DNA of 64,000 bases. It comes from Pseudoxanthomonas sp. J35. GTDB taxonomy: Bacteria; Pseudomonadota; Gammaproteobacteria; Xanthomonadales; Xanthomonadaceae. The stretch spans positions 1 through 64,000 of the forward strand of contig NZ_AZVB01000013.1 of assembly GCF_000513995.1 (NCBI RefSeq), in the 5' to 3' direction. Numbering within the stretch: position 1 is the stretch's first letter; each line of letters opens with the position of its first letter. The notes beneath the pieces are model-generated. The model worked only from the letters and a program-made list of their open reading frames with translations, searched no databases and had not been told where the DNA came from. The position numbers were made by a program, and so were the translations under genes. This document shows positions 48,762 through 57,020 of this stretch, one piece after another.

Positions 48762-51362
48762 ATGGGGCGCTATCGGGGATGGGCGGTAGCCTGCGTTCTG
48801 GCGCTCCTTGCTCCGGAAGGACGGGCCGCGGACTACCGCCTGGCCGATGACGCCCCGCCTGCGCCGCTGGAAGCGGTGGTGGAGGGGGCCGCCGAAACAG
48901 CGGGCGACGGGCTGCGCTACCTGGTGGTGGCCGACCACCTCGACCTCACCGGGGCACGGCCGGCCGCGTGGCGGCGCGTCGCCTACGACGTGGTGCGCGA
49001 AAGCGCGCTGGCCGAGGCCGGGACCTTCAACATCCACTACCAGCCGGCGTACCAGGACGTGGTCCTGCACGCGGTCGACGTGTCGCGCGACGGCCACCGC
49101 ATCGACCGCCGCGCCGATTCGCGGATCGAGGTGCTGCGCCGCGAGTCCGGCCTGGAGTCGGGCCTGCTCGACGGCCGGCGCACGCTGTCGGTCACCATCC
49201 CGGACATCCGCGTCGGCGACCGCGTCGAGTACCGCTTCACCGTCCACGGTTACAACCCGGTCTTCGGCGAGGGCCGCCACGACTACTGGATCGCGCGCTA
49301 CGGCGTGCCGATGGGCCTGCGCGAGGTGCGCATCGTCCATCCACGCGCGATGCCGTTGCGGGTCTACGCCGACGTTCCCGGCTTCGAACGCAGCGAGAGC
49401 GACGAGGGCGCGGTGCGCAGCGTGGTGCTGCGCGGCCGCGGCCTGCCGGCGGCCGAGGACGGGGATTCCACCCCGGCCGGGTACGAGCCGGGGGGTTACA
49501 TCGAGGCCAGCACCGCCGCCGGCTGGGGCGAGGTGGTGCGCTGGGCGCTGCCGCTGTACCCGGGCCGTTTCCAGGACCGTGCCGTGGCCGCCGCGCTGGC
49601 GACGCAGTTGCAGCTGGACCCCGCCGATCCGGAAGGTTCGCTGCTGCGGGCGGTGGCCTTCGTCCAGGGCGAGGTCCGCTACACCGGCCTGGACATGGGC
49701 CTGAACTCGCACGCGCCCAATCCGCCGGAACTGGTCGCGCAGCGGCGCTTCGGCGACTGCAAGGACAAGACCCAGCTGCTGGTCGCGCTGCTGCGCGAAG
49801 CGGGCATCCGCGCCGAACCAGTGCTGGTCCACACCGGCCAGCGGGCGCGCCTGGCCGAGGCCTCGCCGAGCCCGCTGGCGTTCGACCATGTCATCGCGCG
49901 TGCGTACCTGCCAGAGGGCGAGGTCTGGATCGACGCGACCCGCGACCGCGAGCAGGGACCGCTGGCCGGGCGCGCGCCGCTGGGCCTGCGCCTGGGCCTG
50001 CCGGTCGCGGCAGGGTCCGCGGCGCTGGTGGAAATCCCGTACCCGTTCCCGGAGCGGCCGGAGGTCGAGGTCGAGCAGCGCCTGCGTTTCTCCGGCTCCC
50101 ACCAGCAAGGCGCTGCGGATTTCGAGGTGGTCACGCTGTACGCGCCAGGGCAGGCCGAGGACATCCGTGAGCGCTTCGAAGCCAGGGGCGCCGGCAAGGT
50201 CGGCGAGGACTACCTGGCCTACATGCGTGGCTTCTACGAAGGGCTGCAAGCGCAGGGCGAGCCGCGGATCGAAGCCGAGGGCAACGGCGCCCGGGTCAGC
50301 GAGCGCTATCGCCTGGAGTGGACGGGCGAGGACGGGTTCGACGGCTTCGACATCATCCCGTTCCAGCTGCTCGACTGGGTGTCGCGCCTGCCCGACCGGA
50401 TCCGGCGCACGCCGCTGGCGCTGACCGGCCCGCGGTTCGCGCGGCACACGGTGCGCAGCGAGCACCCGCATGGCTGGGAGATCGAGGCCGGCCACCAGCG
50501 CGTGGAAAACCCCTGGTTCCGCTTCGACCGCGACATCACGGTGGACGGCCGCGAGCTGGTGGTCGCCGCCGAGTGGCGGCGGCTTGCCGGCGAGGTCCCG
50601 GCCGAGGGCTACGCGCAGGCACGCACCGACCTGCTGAAGGTGCGCGACCTGCTGGGTTACAGCGTGGTCCTGGAGCCGGACGGGGAACCTTCCGCCCTCC
50701 GCGCAGTGGACCTCGCCTGGCCGGCCGCGTCGCTGGGCCTGGCTGCGGTGCTGCTGCCGCTGCTGTGGTGGCGGCGGCGCGACTGGGCGTGGGCGGGGAT
50801 GATGTACCGCCCGCACAGCACCGCGGCCCTGCGCGTGGCCACCGGCGGCCTCGGCATCGGCGTCGCGATCGGTGTCGCCGTCCTGGGGCTGGAACTGGTG
50901 TTCGACACGGTGCAGATGTTCTCGAACAAGCCGGCAGCGCTGGCGCTCGGCGGGGTGCTGGGCCGGGCGGTCATCCTCGCCCTGCGCTGGCTGTTCCTGG
51001 CGTGGCTGCTGCGCGTGGTGCTGGCCGCGCTCGGGCACGACGGCGAGCCGGCGGCGATGCGCCGCGCCTTCGGCCTGTCGCTGGCGCCGATGGGCGTATG
51101 CCTGCTGCTGGCGATGGTCGCCCTGGGCTTCCGCTTCGATCTGCTCGATGCCGCGGACTTCGAGCCCGGCCAGCTGCCCTCGGTACTCGTCTTCCTGCTG
51201 ATGATGCTGGCCGGCCTGGCCTGGTGGCTGCTGTCGCTGGCCGGCGCGGGCGCCGCCGTGGCCCGCGCGCCGTACCGGCGCGGCCTGCTGGCCGTGACCC
51301 TTGGCGTATTGCCGCTGGTCGTCGTGGCGTTAGTGTTGGTCTACGCCCTGCTGCCTGGATGA
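48762..51362 (+). CDS. DUF3857/transglutaminase-like exported protein with C-terminal Yip1-like membrane domain
   Basis: 866 residues. After a signal peptide comes a DUF3857 domain (about 30-230), then a transglutaminase-like core whose triad is Cys333 (RRFGDCKDKTQLLVALL), His376 (AFDHVIARAY) and Asp391 (VWIDATRD). A third beta-rich domain follows. The final 190 residues are membrane-embedded (AASLGLAAVLLPLLWW onward, MYRPHSTAALR), resembling a Yip1 domain. The protein would face the periplasm; the substrate is unknown. GGGGGA precedes the ATG. Confidence 0.85.
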   Translation: MGRYRGWAVACVLALLAPEGRAADYRLADDAPPAPLEAVVEGAAETAGDGLRYLVVADHLDLTGARPAAWRRVAYDVVRESALAEAGTFNIHYQPAYQDVVLHAVDVSRDGHRIDRRADSRIEVLRRESGLESGLLDGRRTLSVTIPDIRVGDRVEYRFTVHGYNPVFGEGRHDYWIARYGVPMGLREVRIVHPRAMPLRVYADVPGFERSESDEGAVRSVVLRGRGLPAAEDGDSTPAGYEPGGYIEASTAAGWGEVVRWALPLYPGRFQDRAVAAALATQLQLDPADPEGSLLRAVAFVQGEVRYTGLDMGLNSHAPNPPELVAQRRFGDCKDKTQLLVALLREAGIRAEPVLVHTGQRARLAEASPSPLAFDHVIARAYLPEGEVWIDATRDREQGPLAGRAPLGLRLGLPVAAGSAALVEIPYPFPERPEVEVEQRLRFSGSHQQGAADFEVVTLYAPGQAEDIRERFEARGAGKVGEDYLAYMRGFYEGLQAQGEPRIEAEGNGARVSERYRLEWTGEDGFDGFDIIPFQLLDWVSRLPDRIRRTPLALTGPRFARHTVRSEHPHGWEIEAGHQRVENPWFRFDRDITVDGRELVVAAEWRRLAGEVPAEGYAQARTDLLKVRDLLGYSVVLEPDGEPSALRAVDLAWPAASLGLAAVLLPLLWWRRRDWAWAGMMYRPHSTAALRVATGGLGIGVAIGVAVLGLELVFDTVQMFSNKPAALALGGVLGRAVILALRWLFLAWLLRVVLAALGHDGEPAAMRRAFGLSLAPMGVCLLLAMVALGFRFDLLDAADFEPGQLPSVLVFLLMMLAGLAWWLLSLAGAGAAVARAPYRRGLLAVTLGVLPLVVVALVLVYALLPG

Positions 51363-51367
51363 GGCCC

Positions 51368-51919
51368 ATGGACACTGCCTCGCCCCGCATCGAAACCCCG
51401 CGCCTGCTGCTGCGCGTGCCGCGCCAGGAGGATTTCGAGGCGTGGGCCGCGTTCACCGCTGACGAGGAGGCCACGCGCCACATCGGTGGCCTGCAGTCGC
51501 GGCCGGTGGCATGGCGCGGGCTGGCGGCGATGGTCGGCGCCTGGCAGCTGAAGGGCTACGCGATGTTCTCGGTGATCGAGAAATCCACCGGCGAATGGGT
51601 CGGCCGCGTGGGTCCCTGGCAGCCGGAAGGCTGGCCCGGCCCGGAGGTGGGCTGGAGCATCGTGTGCAGCCGCTGGGGCCTGGGTTATGCGCCGGAAGCC
51701 GCCTCCGCGTGCATGGACTGGGTGTTCGACGTGCTCGGCTGGGACGAGGTGATCCACACCATCGCCCCGGAGAACACGAAGTCGAAGGCGGTGGCGGCCA
51801 AGCTGGGGTCGGGCTACCTGCGCATGGGGCGCCTGCCCGAGCCGATGCACGAACTGCCGGTCGAGATCTGGGGGCAATCCCGCGCGCAATGGCGCGCCCG
51901 CAAGGAGCCGCCGCGATGA
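51368..51919 (+). CDS. GNAT acetyltransferase, RimJ/RimL type
   Basis: 183 residues: RIETPRLLLRVPRQEDFEAW, the family's opening motif, then GWSIVCSRWGLGYAPEAASA for acetyl-CoA and IAPENTKSKAVAAKLG at the end of the fold. Target unknown: ribosomal or other N-terminal amines, or a small molecule. Its stop overlaps the GST start (ATGA). Confidence 0.88.
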   Translation: MDTASPRIETPRLLLRVPRQEDFEAWAAFTADEEATRHIGGLQSRPVAWRGLAAMVGAWQLKGYAMFSVIEKSTGEWVGRVGPWQPEGWPGPEVGWSIVCSRWGLGYAPEAASACMDWVFDVLGWDEVIHTIAPENTKSKAVAAKLGSGYLRMGRLPEPMHELPVEIWGQSRAQWRARKEPPR

Positions 51920-52575
51920 TCACCGTCCATGGCATGTCGATGTCGGGCAACTGCTACAAGGTGCGCCTGGCCCTGGAGCAGCTGGGCCGCCCGTACCGCT
52001 GGAACGAGGTCGACGCTCCGCGCGGCGCGACCCGCACGCCGGAATTCCTCGCGCTCAATCCCAACGGCCGGGTGCCGCTGCTGGAACTGGACGACGGCCG
52101 CGTGCTGCCGGAGTCCGACGCGATCCTGTGCTGGCTGGCCGAAGGCACGCCGCTGCTGCCTGGCGACGCCTGGCACCGTGCGCGGGCGCTGTCGTGGCTG
52201 TTCTTCGAGCAGTACAGCCACGAGCCGTATATCGCCGTGGCCCGCTTCATCCGCGGCTGGACCCCGGCCGATTCCCCGCGCCGCGCCGACCTGCCCCGCT
52301 TGCACGAGCGCGGCCACGAGGCGATGGCGGTGATGGAGCGCCACCTGCAGGAGGCCGAGTGGTTCACCGGGCCGCAGTACGGCGTGGCCGACATCGCCCT
52401 GTTCGCCTACACCCATTGCGCCGCCGACGGCGGCTTCGACCTTTCCCCGTATCCGGCGATCGACGCCTGGCTGGCGCGCGTGCGTGCCACGCCGGGCTTC
52501 GTGCCGATGCACCTCAACGACGCCGAGGCCGTCGCCCGCTTCGCGTCCGCCGACCAACCCAGAAAGACCGAATGA
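51916..52575 (+). CDS. Glutathione S-transferase
   Basis: 219 residues. The N-terminal thioredoxin fold has a Ser-Gly-Asn-Cys stretch (MSMSGNCYKVRLALEQLG), NPNGRVPLLEL and PESDAILCWLAEG; the helical C-terminal half includes YGVADIALFAYTH. It overlaps the GNAT gene upstream and the E1 gene downstream by ATGA, so three functionally different genes are coupled. Confidence 0.92.
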   Translation: MITVHGMSMSGNCYKVRLALEQLGRPYRWNEVDAPRGATRTPEFLALNPNGRVPLLELDDGRVLPESDAILCWLAEGTPLLPGDAWHRARALSWLFFEQYSHEPYIAVARFIRGWTPADSPRRADLPRLHERGHEAMAVMERHLQEAEWFTGPQYGVADIALFAYTHCAADGGFDLSPYPAIDAWLARVRATPGFVPMHLNDAEAVARFASADQPRKTE

Positions 52576-54836
52576 ACGCACCCGTGATCCCCGCCTGGAA
52601 GAAGGGCATCAACCGCGCCGAAATCTGCGACCGCAACTTCACCGAGGTGGTCCGCGCCTGGTCCGGCACGCCGGCGCCGCGCCCGCGCGACGACGCGCCG
52701 GTCCTGCCCGGAAGCGCGCTGGACGCACGCGGCTTCCGCGAGCTGTTCGAGTCGCAGCTCGTCAGCCGTCACCTGGACCTGATGGCGCGCGTGCTGCGCG
52801 TGCAGAACAAGGTCTTCTACACCATCGGCAGCAGCGGCCACGAAGGCAACGCGATGGTCGCGCGGCTGACCCGCCACACCGATCCTGCGTTCCTGCACTA
52901 CCGCAGCGGCGGCTTCATGGCCGAGCGCTTCCGCAAGCTGCCGGGCATGGACCCGGTGATGGATTCGGCGCTGAGCTTCGCCGCCAGCGCCGAGGACCCG
53001 GCTTCCGGCGGCCGCCACAAGGTGTGGGGCAGCAAACCTTTGTGGGTGCTGCCGCAGACCTCGACGATTGCTTCCCACCTGCCCAAGGCGCTGGGCACCG
53101 CGGTCGCCATCGAGCAGGCCCGGCGCATCGGCCACGAGCTGCCGGTGCCGGCCGACAGCATCGCCATCTGCTCCTTCGGCGATGCTTCCGCCAACCACGC
53201 CACCGCACAGACCGCGTTCAACGCCGCGGCCTGGACCGCGTACCAGAAGCTGCCGGCGCCGGTGCTGTTCGTGTGCGAGGACAACGGCATCGGCATCTCG
53301 GTGAAGACGCCGGACGGCTGGATCGGCAACCGCTTCCGCAACATGCCCGGCCTGGACTACTTCCATGCCGACGGCCTCGACCTGGCCGCAGGCTACGGCC
53401 AGGTGCAGGCGGCGGTGGAGCATTGCCGCCGCACCCGCCGGCCGACCTTCCTGCACCTGCGCACCACCCGGATCATGGGCCACGCCGGCACCGACTTCGA
53501 GATCGAGTGGCGCAGCATCGAGGAGCTGTGCGCGGTGGAGGCCACCGATCCGCTGCTGCGCAGCGCGGCGATCGCGCTGGAATCCGGGCTGATGTCGGCC
53601 GAGGAGATCCTCGAGCTGTACGAGGCCACCCGCCGGCGCTGCTTCGCCGCGGCCGAGGAGGCCGACCGCCGGCCGAAACTGTCCAGCCTGGCCGAGGTGG
53701 TCGCGCCGCTGGCGCCGTACACGCCCGACGCGGTCGCCGCCGAGGCCGCGCGTCCGGCGCCGGAGGCGGCGCGCATCGCCGCGTACGGTGGCGAGGACAA
53801 GCTGCCGGAGAAGCTGGCCCCGCGCCACTTGGCGATCCAGATCAACCAGGCCCTGCACGAGCTGATGGCCAAGTACCCGGAGACGCTGCTGTTCGGCGAG
53901 GACGTGGCGCAGAAGGGTGGCGTCTACACGGTGACCAGGGGCCTGCACAAGGCGTTCAAGGGCGCGCGCGTGTTCAACACGCTGCTGGACGAGACCATGA
54001 TCCTCGGCCTGGCCCAGGGCTACGCCAACATGGGCATGCTGCCGATGCCCGAGATCCAGTACCTGGCGTACTTCCACAACGCCTGCGACCAGATCCGCGG
54101 CGAGGCCTGCTCGTTGCAGTTCTTCAGCAACGACCAGTACCGCAACCCGATGGTCGTGCGCATCGCCGGCCTGGGCTACCAGCGCGGCTTCGGCGGCCAC
54201 TTCCACAACGACAACTCGATCACCGCCCTGCGCGACATCCCCGGCCTGGTGGTCGGCTGCCCGTCGCGCGGCGACGACGCGGCGACCATGCTGCGCACGC
54301 TGGCGGCGTTGGCGAAGGTCGACGGGCGGGTCGCCGTGTTCCTCGAGCCGATCGCGCTGTACATGACCAAGGACCTGTACGAGGCCGGCGACGGCCAGTG
54401 GCTGTTCCGGTACCCGGAGCAGGGCGAGGCGATGCCGCTGGGCGAGGGCCGGGTCTACGGCGAGGGCAACGACGACCTGGTCATCATCACCTACGGCAAC
54501 GGCGTGCCGATGAGCCTGCGCGCCGCGCGCCGGATCGAGGCCGAGCGTGGCTGGAAGGTGCGCGTAGTCGACCTGCGCTGGCTGGTGCCCCTCAACGAGG
54601 CTTTCATCGCCGGGCAGGCGCGCAGCGCGAAGCGGCTGCTGATCGTCGACGAAGGCCGGCGCAGCGCCGGGGTGGGCGAGGGCGTGATCACCGCGATCAT
54701 CGAGGGCGGCTTCGGCGCTCGTCCGTTCCGCCGCGTGGTCGGCGCCGACACCTACACGCCGCTGGCCGGTGCCGCGTTCATGGTGATCCCCGGCGAGGAC
54801 GACATCGTCGCCGCGGCGAACGACCTGGCCGGCTGA
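52572..54836 (+). CDS. Fused E1 alpha-beta 2-oxoacid dehydrogenase (branched-chain type)
   Basis: 754 residues joining both E1 subunits. The alpha part (about 1-400) carries the ThDP motif as GDASANHATAQ (from about 203) to CEDNGIGIS. The beta part begins near 415 (LAPRHLAIQINQAL) with FGEDVAQKGGVYTVTRGL and the C-terminal transketolase fold ADTYTPLAGAAF. Sequence features resemble 2-oxoisovalerate dehydrogenase. No E2 or E3 gene is adjacent; lpdA at 1406 could provide E3. It overlaps the upstream GST. Substrate specificity is inferred. Confidence 0.88.
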   Translation: MNAPVIPAWKKGINRAEICDRNFTEVVRAWSGTPAPRPRDDAPVLPGSALDARGFRELFESQLVSRHLDLMARVLRVQNKVFYTIGSSGHEGNAMVARLTRHTDPAFLHYRSGGFMAERFRKLPGMDPVMDSALSFAASAEDPASGGRHKVWGSKPLWVLPQTSTIASHLPKALGTAVAIEQARRIGHELPVPADSIAICSFGDASANHATAQTAFNAAAWTAYQKLPAPVLFVCEDNGIGISVKTPDGWIGNRFRNMPGLDYFHADGLDLAAGYGQVQAAVEHCRRTRRPTFLHLRTTRIMGHAGTDFEIEWRSIEELCAVEATDPLLRSAAIALESGLMSAEEILELYEATRRRCFAAAEEADRRPKLSSLAEVVAPLAPYTPDAVAAEAARPAPEAARIAAYGGEDKLPEKLAPRHLAIQINQALHELMAKYPETLLFGEDVAQKGGVYTVTRGLHKAFKGARVFNTLLDETMILGLAQGYANMGMLPMPEIQYLAYFHNACDQIRGEACSLQFFSNDQYRNPMVVRIAGLGYQRGFGGHFHNDNSITALRDIPGLVVGCPSRGDDAATMLRTLAALAKVDGRVAVFLEPIALYMTKDLYEAGDGQWLFRYPEQGEAMPLGEGRVYGEGNDDLVIITYGNGVPMSLRAARRIEAERGWKVRVVDLRWLVPLNEAFIAGQARSAKRLLIVDEGRRSAGVGEGVITAIIEGGFGARPFRRVVGADTYTPLAGAAFMVIPGEDDIVAAANDLAG

Positions 54837-54842
54837 CTGGAA

Positions 54843-54872
54843 GCCCGGCGGCGGCCCGACCCGCCGCCGGGC
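54843..54872 (+). terminator. GC hairpin after the fused E1 gene
   Basis: GCCCGGCGGCGG and CCGCCGCCGGGC form a perfect 12-bp stem with a 6-nt loop 7 bp past the stop codon. No T-tract follows, so termination would need help. Confidence 0.55.
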
Positions 54873-54920
54873 GCCAGCCGGGGCGGGGCATGCAGGTGGA
54901 ATCCGTGCGGCCACGCCCCG

Positions 54921-54949
54921 GCATTGGCGCCTTCACCTGGCGCCAATGC
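54921..54949. repeat. Perfect 11-bp inverted repeat upstream of the FMN reductase
   Basis: GCATTGGCGCC and GGCGCCAATGC around a 7-nt loop, about 45 bp before the FMN reductase start and just upstream of a TAGTAT box (54959-54964). It could be an operator or a second terminator hairpin. Confidence 0.5.
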
Positions 54950-54991
54950 CCGCGCGCCTAGTATCCTGGGACATCCCCCGGGAGCATGGCC

Positions 54992-55546
54992 ATGGACAAG
55001 CCAAGAGTCGCGGTATTCGTCGGCAGCCTGCGCAGCGGATCGTTCAACCGCCTGCTGGCGAAGGCCGTGGAACGGCTGGGCGAGGACCGCCTGAAGTTCG
55101 ACCACGTCGATATCGGCCGGCTGCCGCTGTACAACCAGGATTTCGACCGGGAGTACCCGGCGGAGGGGCGGGCGCTGAAGGAGCAGGTGCGCGCGGCCGA
55201 CGCGGTGCTGTTCGTCACCCCCGAGTACAACCGCTCCATTCCTGGCGTGCTCAAGAACGCCATCGACCTGGCCTCGCGCCCCTACGGCGACAGCGCCTTC
55301 GCCGGCCTGCCGGCGGCGGTGCTGGGCACGTCCCCCGGCGCGATCGGCACGGCGATGGCGCAGCAGCACCTGCGCAACGTGCTTTCCTGCCTGGACATGG
55401 CGGTGCTGCCGCAGCCGGAGATGTTCATCCAGTTCAAGGACGGGCTGATCGACGCCGACGGCAAGGTCACCGTGCAGGACACCCGCGAGCTCCTCGAGGA
55501 TTTCGTCGACCGCTTCATCAAGTGGATCGAGCGGCAACGCGGTTGA
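54992..55546 (+). CDS. NADPH-dependent FMN reductase (ChrR/azoreductase-like)
   Basis: 184 residues of flavodoxin fold. GSLRSGSFN (11-19) binds FMN phosphate and TPEYNRSIPGVLKNAIDLAS is the second flavin signature. Such enzymes reduce quinones, chromate or azo dyes. I chose the ATG at 54992, seven bases from GGAG; the ATG at 54986 is too close to it. Confidence 0.9.
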   Translation: MDKPRVAVFVGSLRSGSFNRLLAKAVERLGEDRLKFDHVDIGRLPLYNQDFDREYPAEGRALKEQVRAADAVLFVTPEYNRSIPGVLKNAIDLASRPYGDSAFAGLPAAVLGTSPGAIGTAMAQQHLRNVLSCLDMAVLPQPEMFIQFKDGLIDADGKVTVQDTRELLEDFVDRFIKWIERQRG

Positions 55547-55558
55547 GCGCCGCGCCGG

Positions 55559-56788
55559 TCAGCCCGGGCGCAGCGCCGCCAGGCCCGCGCGCAGGCGCTG
55601 CAGGGGAGTGGGATCGACCGGGCCGGCGTCGGTGAGGCCGGCGGCGAGCAGGCGCCGGAACGGCGGCACCGCGGCACTCGCGCGCAGCGCCGCGGCGCGC
55701 AGCCAGCGCGCCGGCGGACGCGCGTCGGTGTACAGCCCGACGATGGCGCGGGTCGCCTGGAACAGCGGCCAGCTGCCGCGGCGGTGGCGGCGCTCGTAGC
55801 GGGCGAGCAGGAACGGGTCGCCGAGGTCGCGGCCCTGGCGCAGCGCAGTGGCGGCCAGGTCGGACAGGCGCTCGACGCTGGCCAGGCCCAGGTTGAAGCC
55901 GTGCGCGGTGACCGGGTGCATGCCCACGGCGGCGTCGCCGGCCAGGGCCAGGCGCGGCCCGACGAGGCGGCGCGCCCAGGTCGCCACCAGCGGGTAGAGG
56001 TGGCGGCTGCCGGCCAGTTCCATCCGCCCCAGGCGGCCGCCATAGCGGCGCTCCATCTCGCGGGCGAAGGCTTCCGGCCCGGCCTGGGAGAGCGCGCGAG
56101 CCTGTTCGCCGGGCAGGGTCAGCACCGCCCCGGCCAGGTGTTCCTCCAGCGGCAGCAGGGCCAGGGTCTGGTCCAGGCCGAACCATTCCCAGGCGGCGTG
56201 GTGGTGCGGCTGCTCGTGGCGCATCCGGCACACCAGCATGCTCTTGCCGAAGTCGTGCAGGTCGGCATCGATGCCCAGTGCCCGGCGGGTCTCGGAGAAG
56301 CGGCTGTCCGCCGCGACCAGCAGGCGCGCCTGCACGGTGGTGCCGTCCTCCAGGCCGAGGCGGGCCTCGTCGGCGCCGGCGTGCACGGCCTGGATGCGCG
56401 CGCCGGCGTACAGGTCGACGCCCGGGGTTTCACGCATGGCCAGCCAGGCCGCGCGGCGGATGAGGTGGTTGGCGACCAGGTTCCCGAGCCGGTCCTCGCC
56501 GCCCTGCGGGGTCACGGTCAGCGCCTGGGCCAGGTCGCGGTCCATCACCCGCGCGCTGCGCAGCGGGAAGACCTGGTCGGCCGGGATGTGGCGCCAGGCG
56601 CCCAGCTCGTGCAGCAGGCGCATCGAAGCGTGGGTCAGGGCGATCTCGCGGCCATCGAAGGCCGGCTCCTCGAGGGCGGCCTGTGGCTGCCGTTCGACCA
56701 GGGCCACGCGCAGTCCCTGCAGGCCGAAGGCACGGGCCAGGCACAGCCCGACCGGGCCGGCGCCGACGATGGCGACGTCGTAGTGCAT
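55559..56788 (-). CDS. FAD-dependent monooxygenase of the UbiH/UbiF/VisC family
   Basis: 409 residues. The FAD-binding GAGPVGLCLARA (9-20), an Asp-Gly/DG-type LLVAADSRFS and the family signature GDAAVGMHPVTAHGFNLGL (about 281-299) place it with ubiquinone-ring hydroxylases. Which ring carbon it modifies (UbiH, UbiI, UbiF or UbiM role) cannot be decided here. It converges with the FMN reductase gene, 12 bp apart. Confidence 0.88.
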   Translation of the reverse strand: MHYDVAIVGAGPVGLCLARAFGLQGLRVALVERQPQAALEEPAFDGREIALTHASMRLLHELGAWRHIPADQVFPLRSARVMDRDLAQALTVTPQGGEDRLGNLVANHLIRRAAWLAMRETPGVDLYAGARIQAVHAGADEARLGLEDGTTVQARLLVAADSRFSETRRALGIDADLHDFGKSMLVCRMRHEQPHHHAAWEWFGLDQTLALLPLEEHLAGAVLTLPGEQARALSQAGPEAFAREMERRYGGRLGRMELAGSRHLYPLVATWARRLVGPRLALAGDAAVGMHPVTAHGFNLGLASVERLSDLAATALRQGRDLGDPFLLARYERRHRRGSWPLFQATRAIVGLYTDARPPARWLRAAALRASAAVPPFRRLLAAGLTDAGPVDPTPLQRLRAGLAALRPG

Positions 56789-56886
56789 GTCATCCTCCTG
56801 TGGTCGGTGCAGCTTAGGCCGGGGGCCGTCGCGCCTCCCTGATCCCGATCAAGCGGCCACCAGGCTGGGAGGCCCGTCCAGACCGC

Positions 56887-56892
56887 TATACT
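56887..56892 (+). promoter_or_regulatory. Candidate -10 box for smc
   Basis: TATACT in ACCGCTATACTGCACGG, about 128 bp before smc, in the 232-bp divergent gap. No good -35 hexamer precedes it. Confidence 0.35.
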
Positions 56893-57020
56893 GCACGGTC
56901 CGAACCCGAATTCCGGGTGGTGCCGCCTTTGTGAATCAATCACTTGCGGCGCATTCCCGATAAAACACCTTATTCCGGTGGCGCTCCTGCGCCGCGACAC
57001 CCCGGGGAATCGACCGCCGC

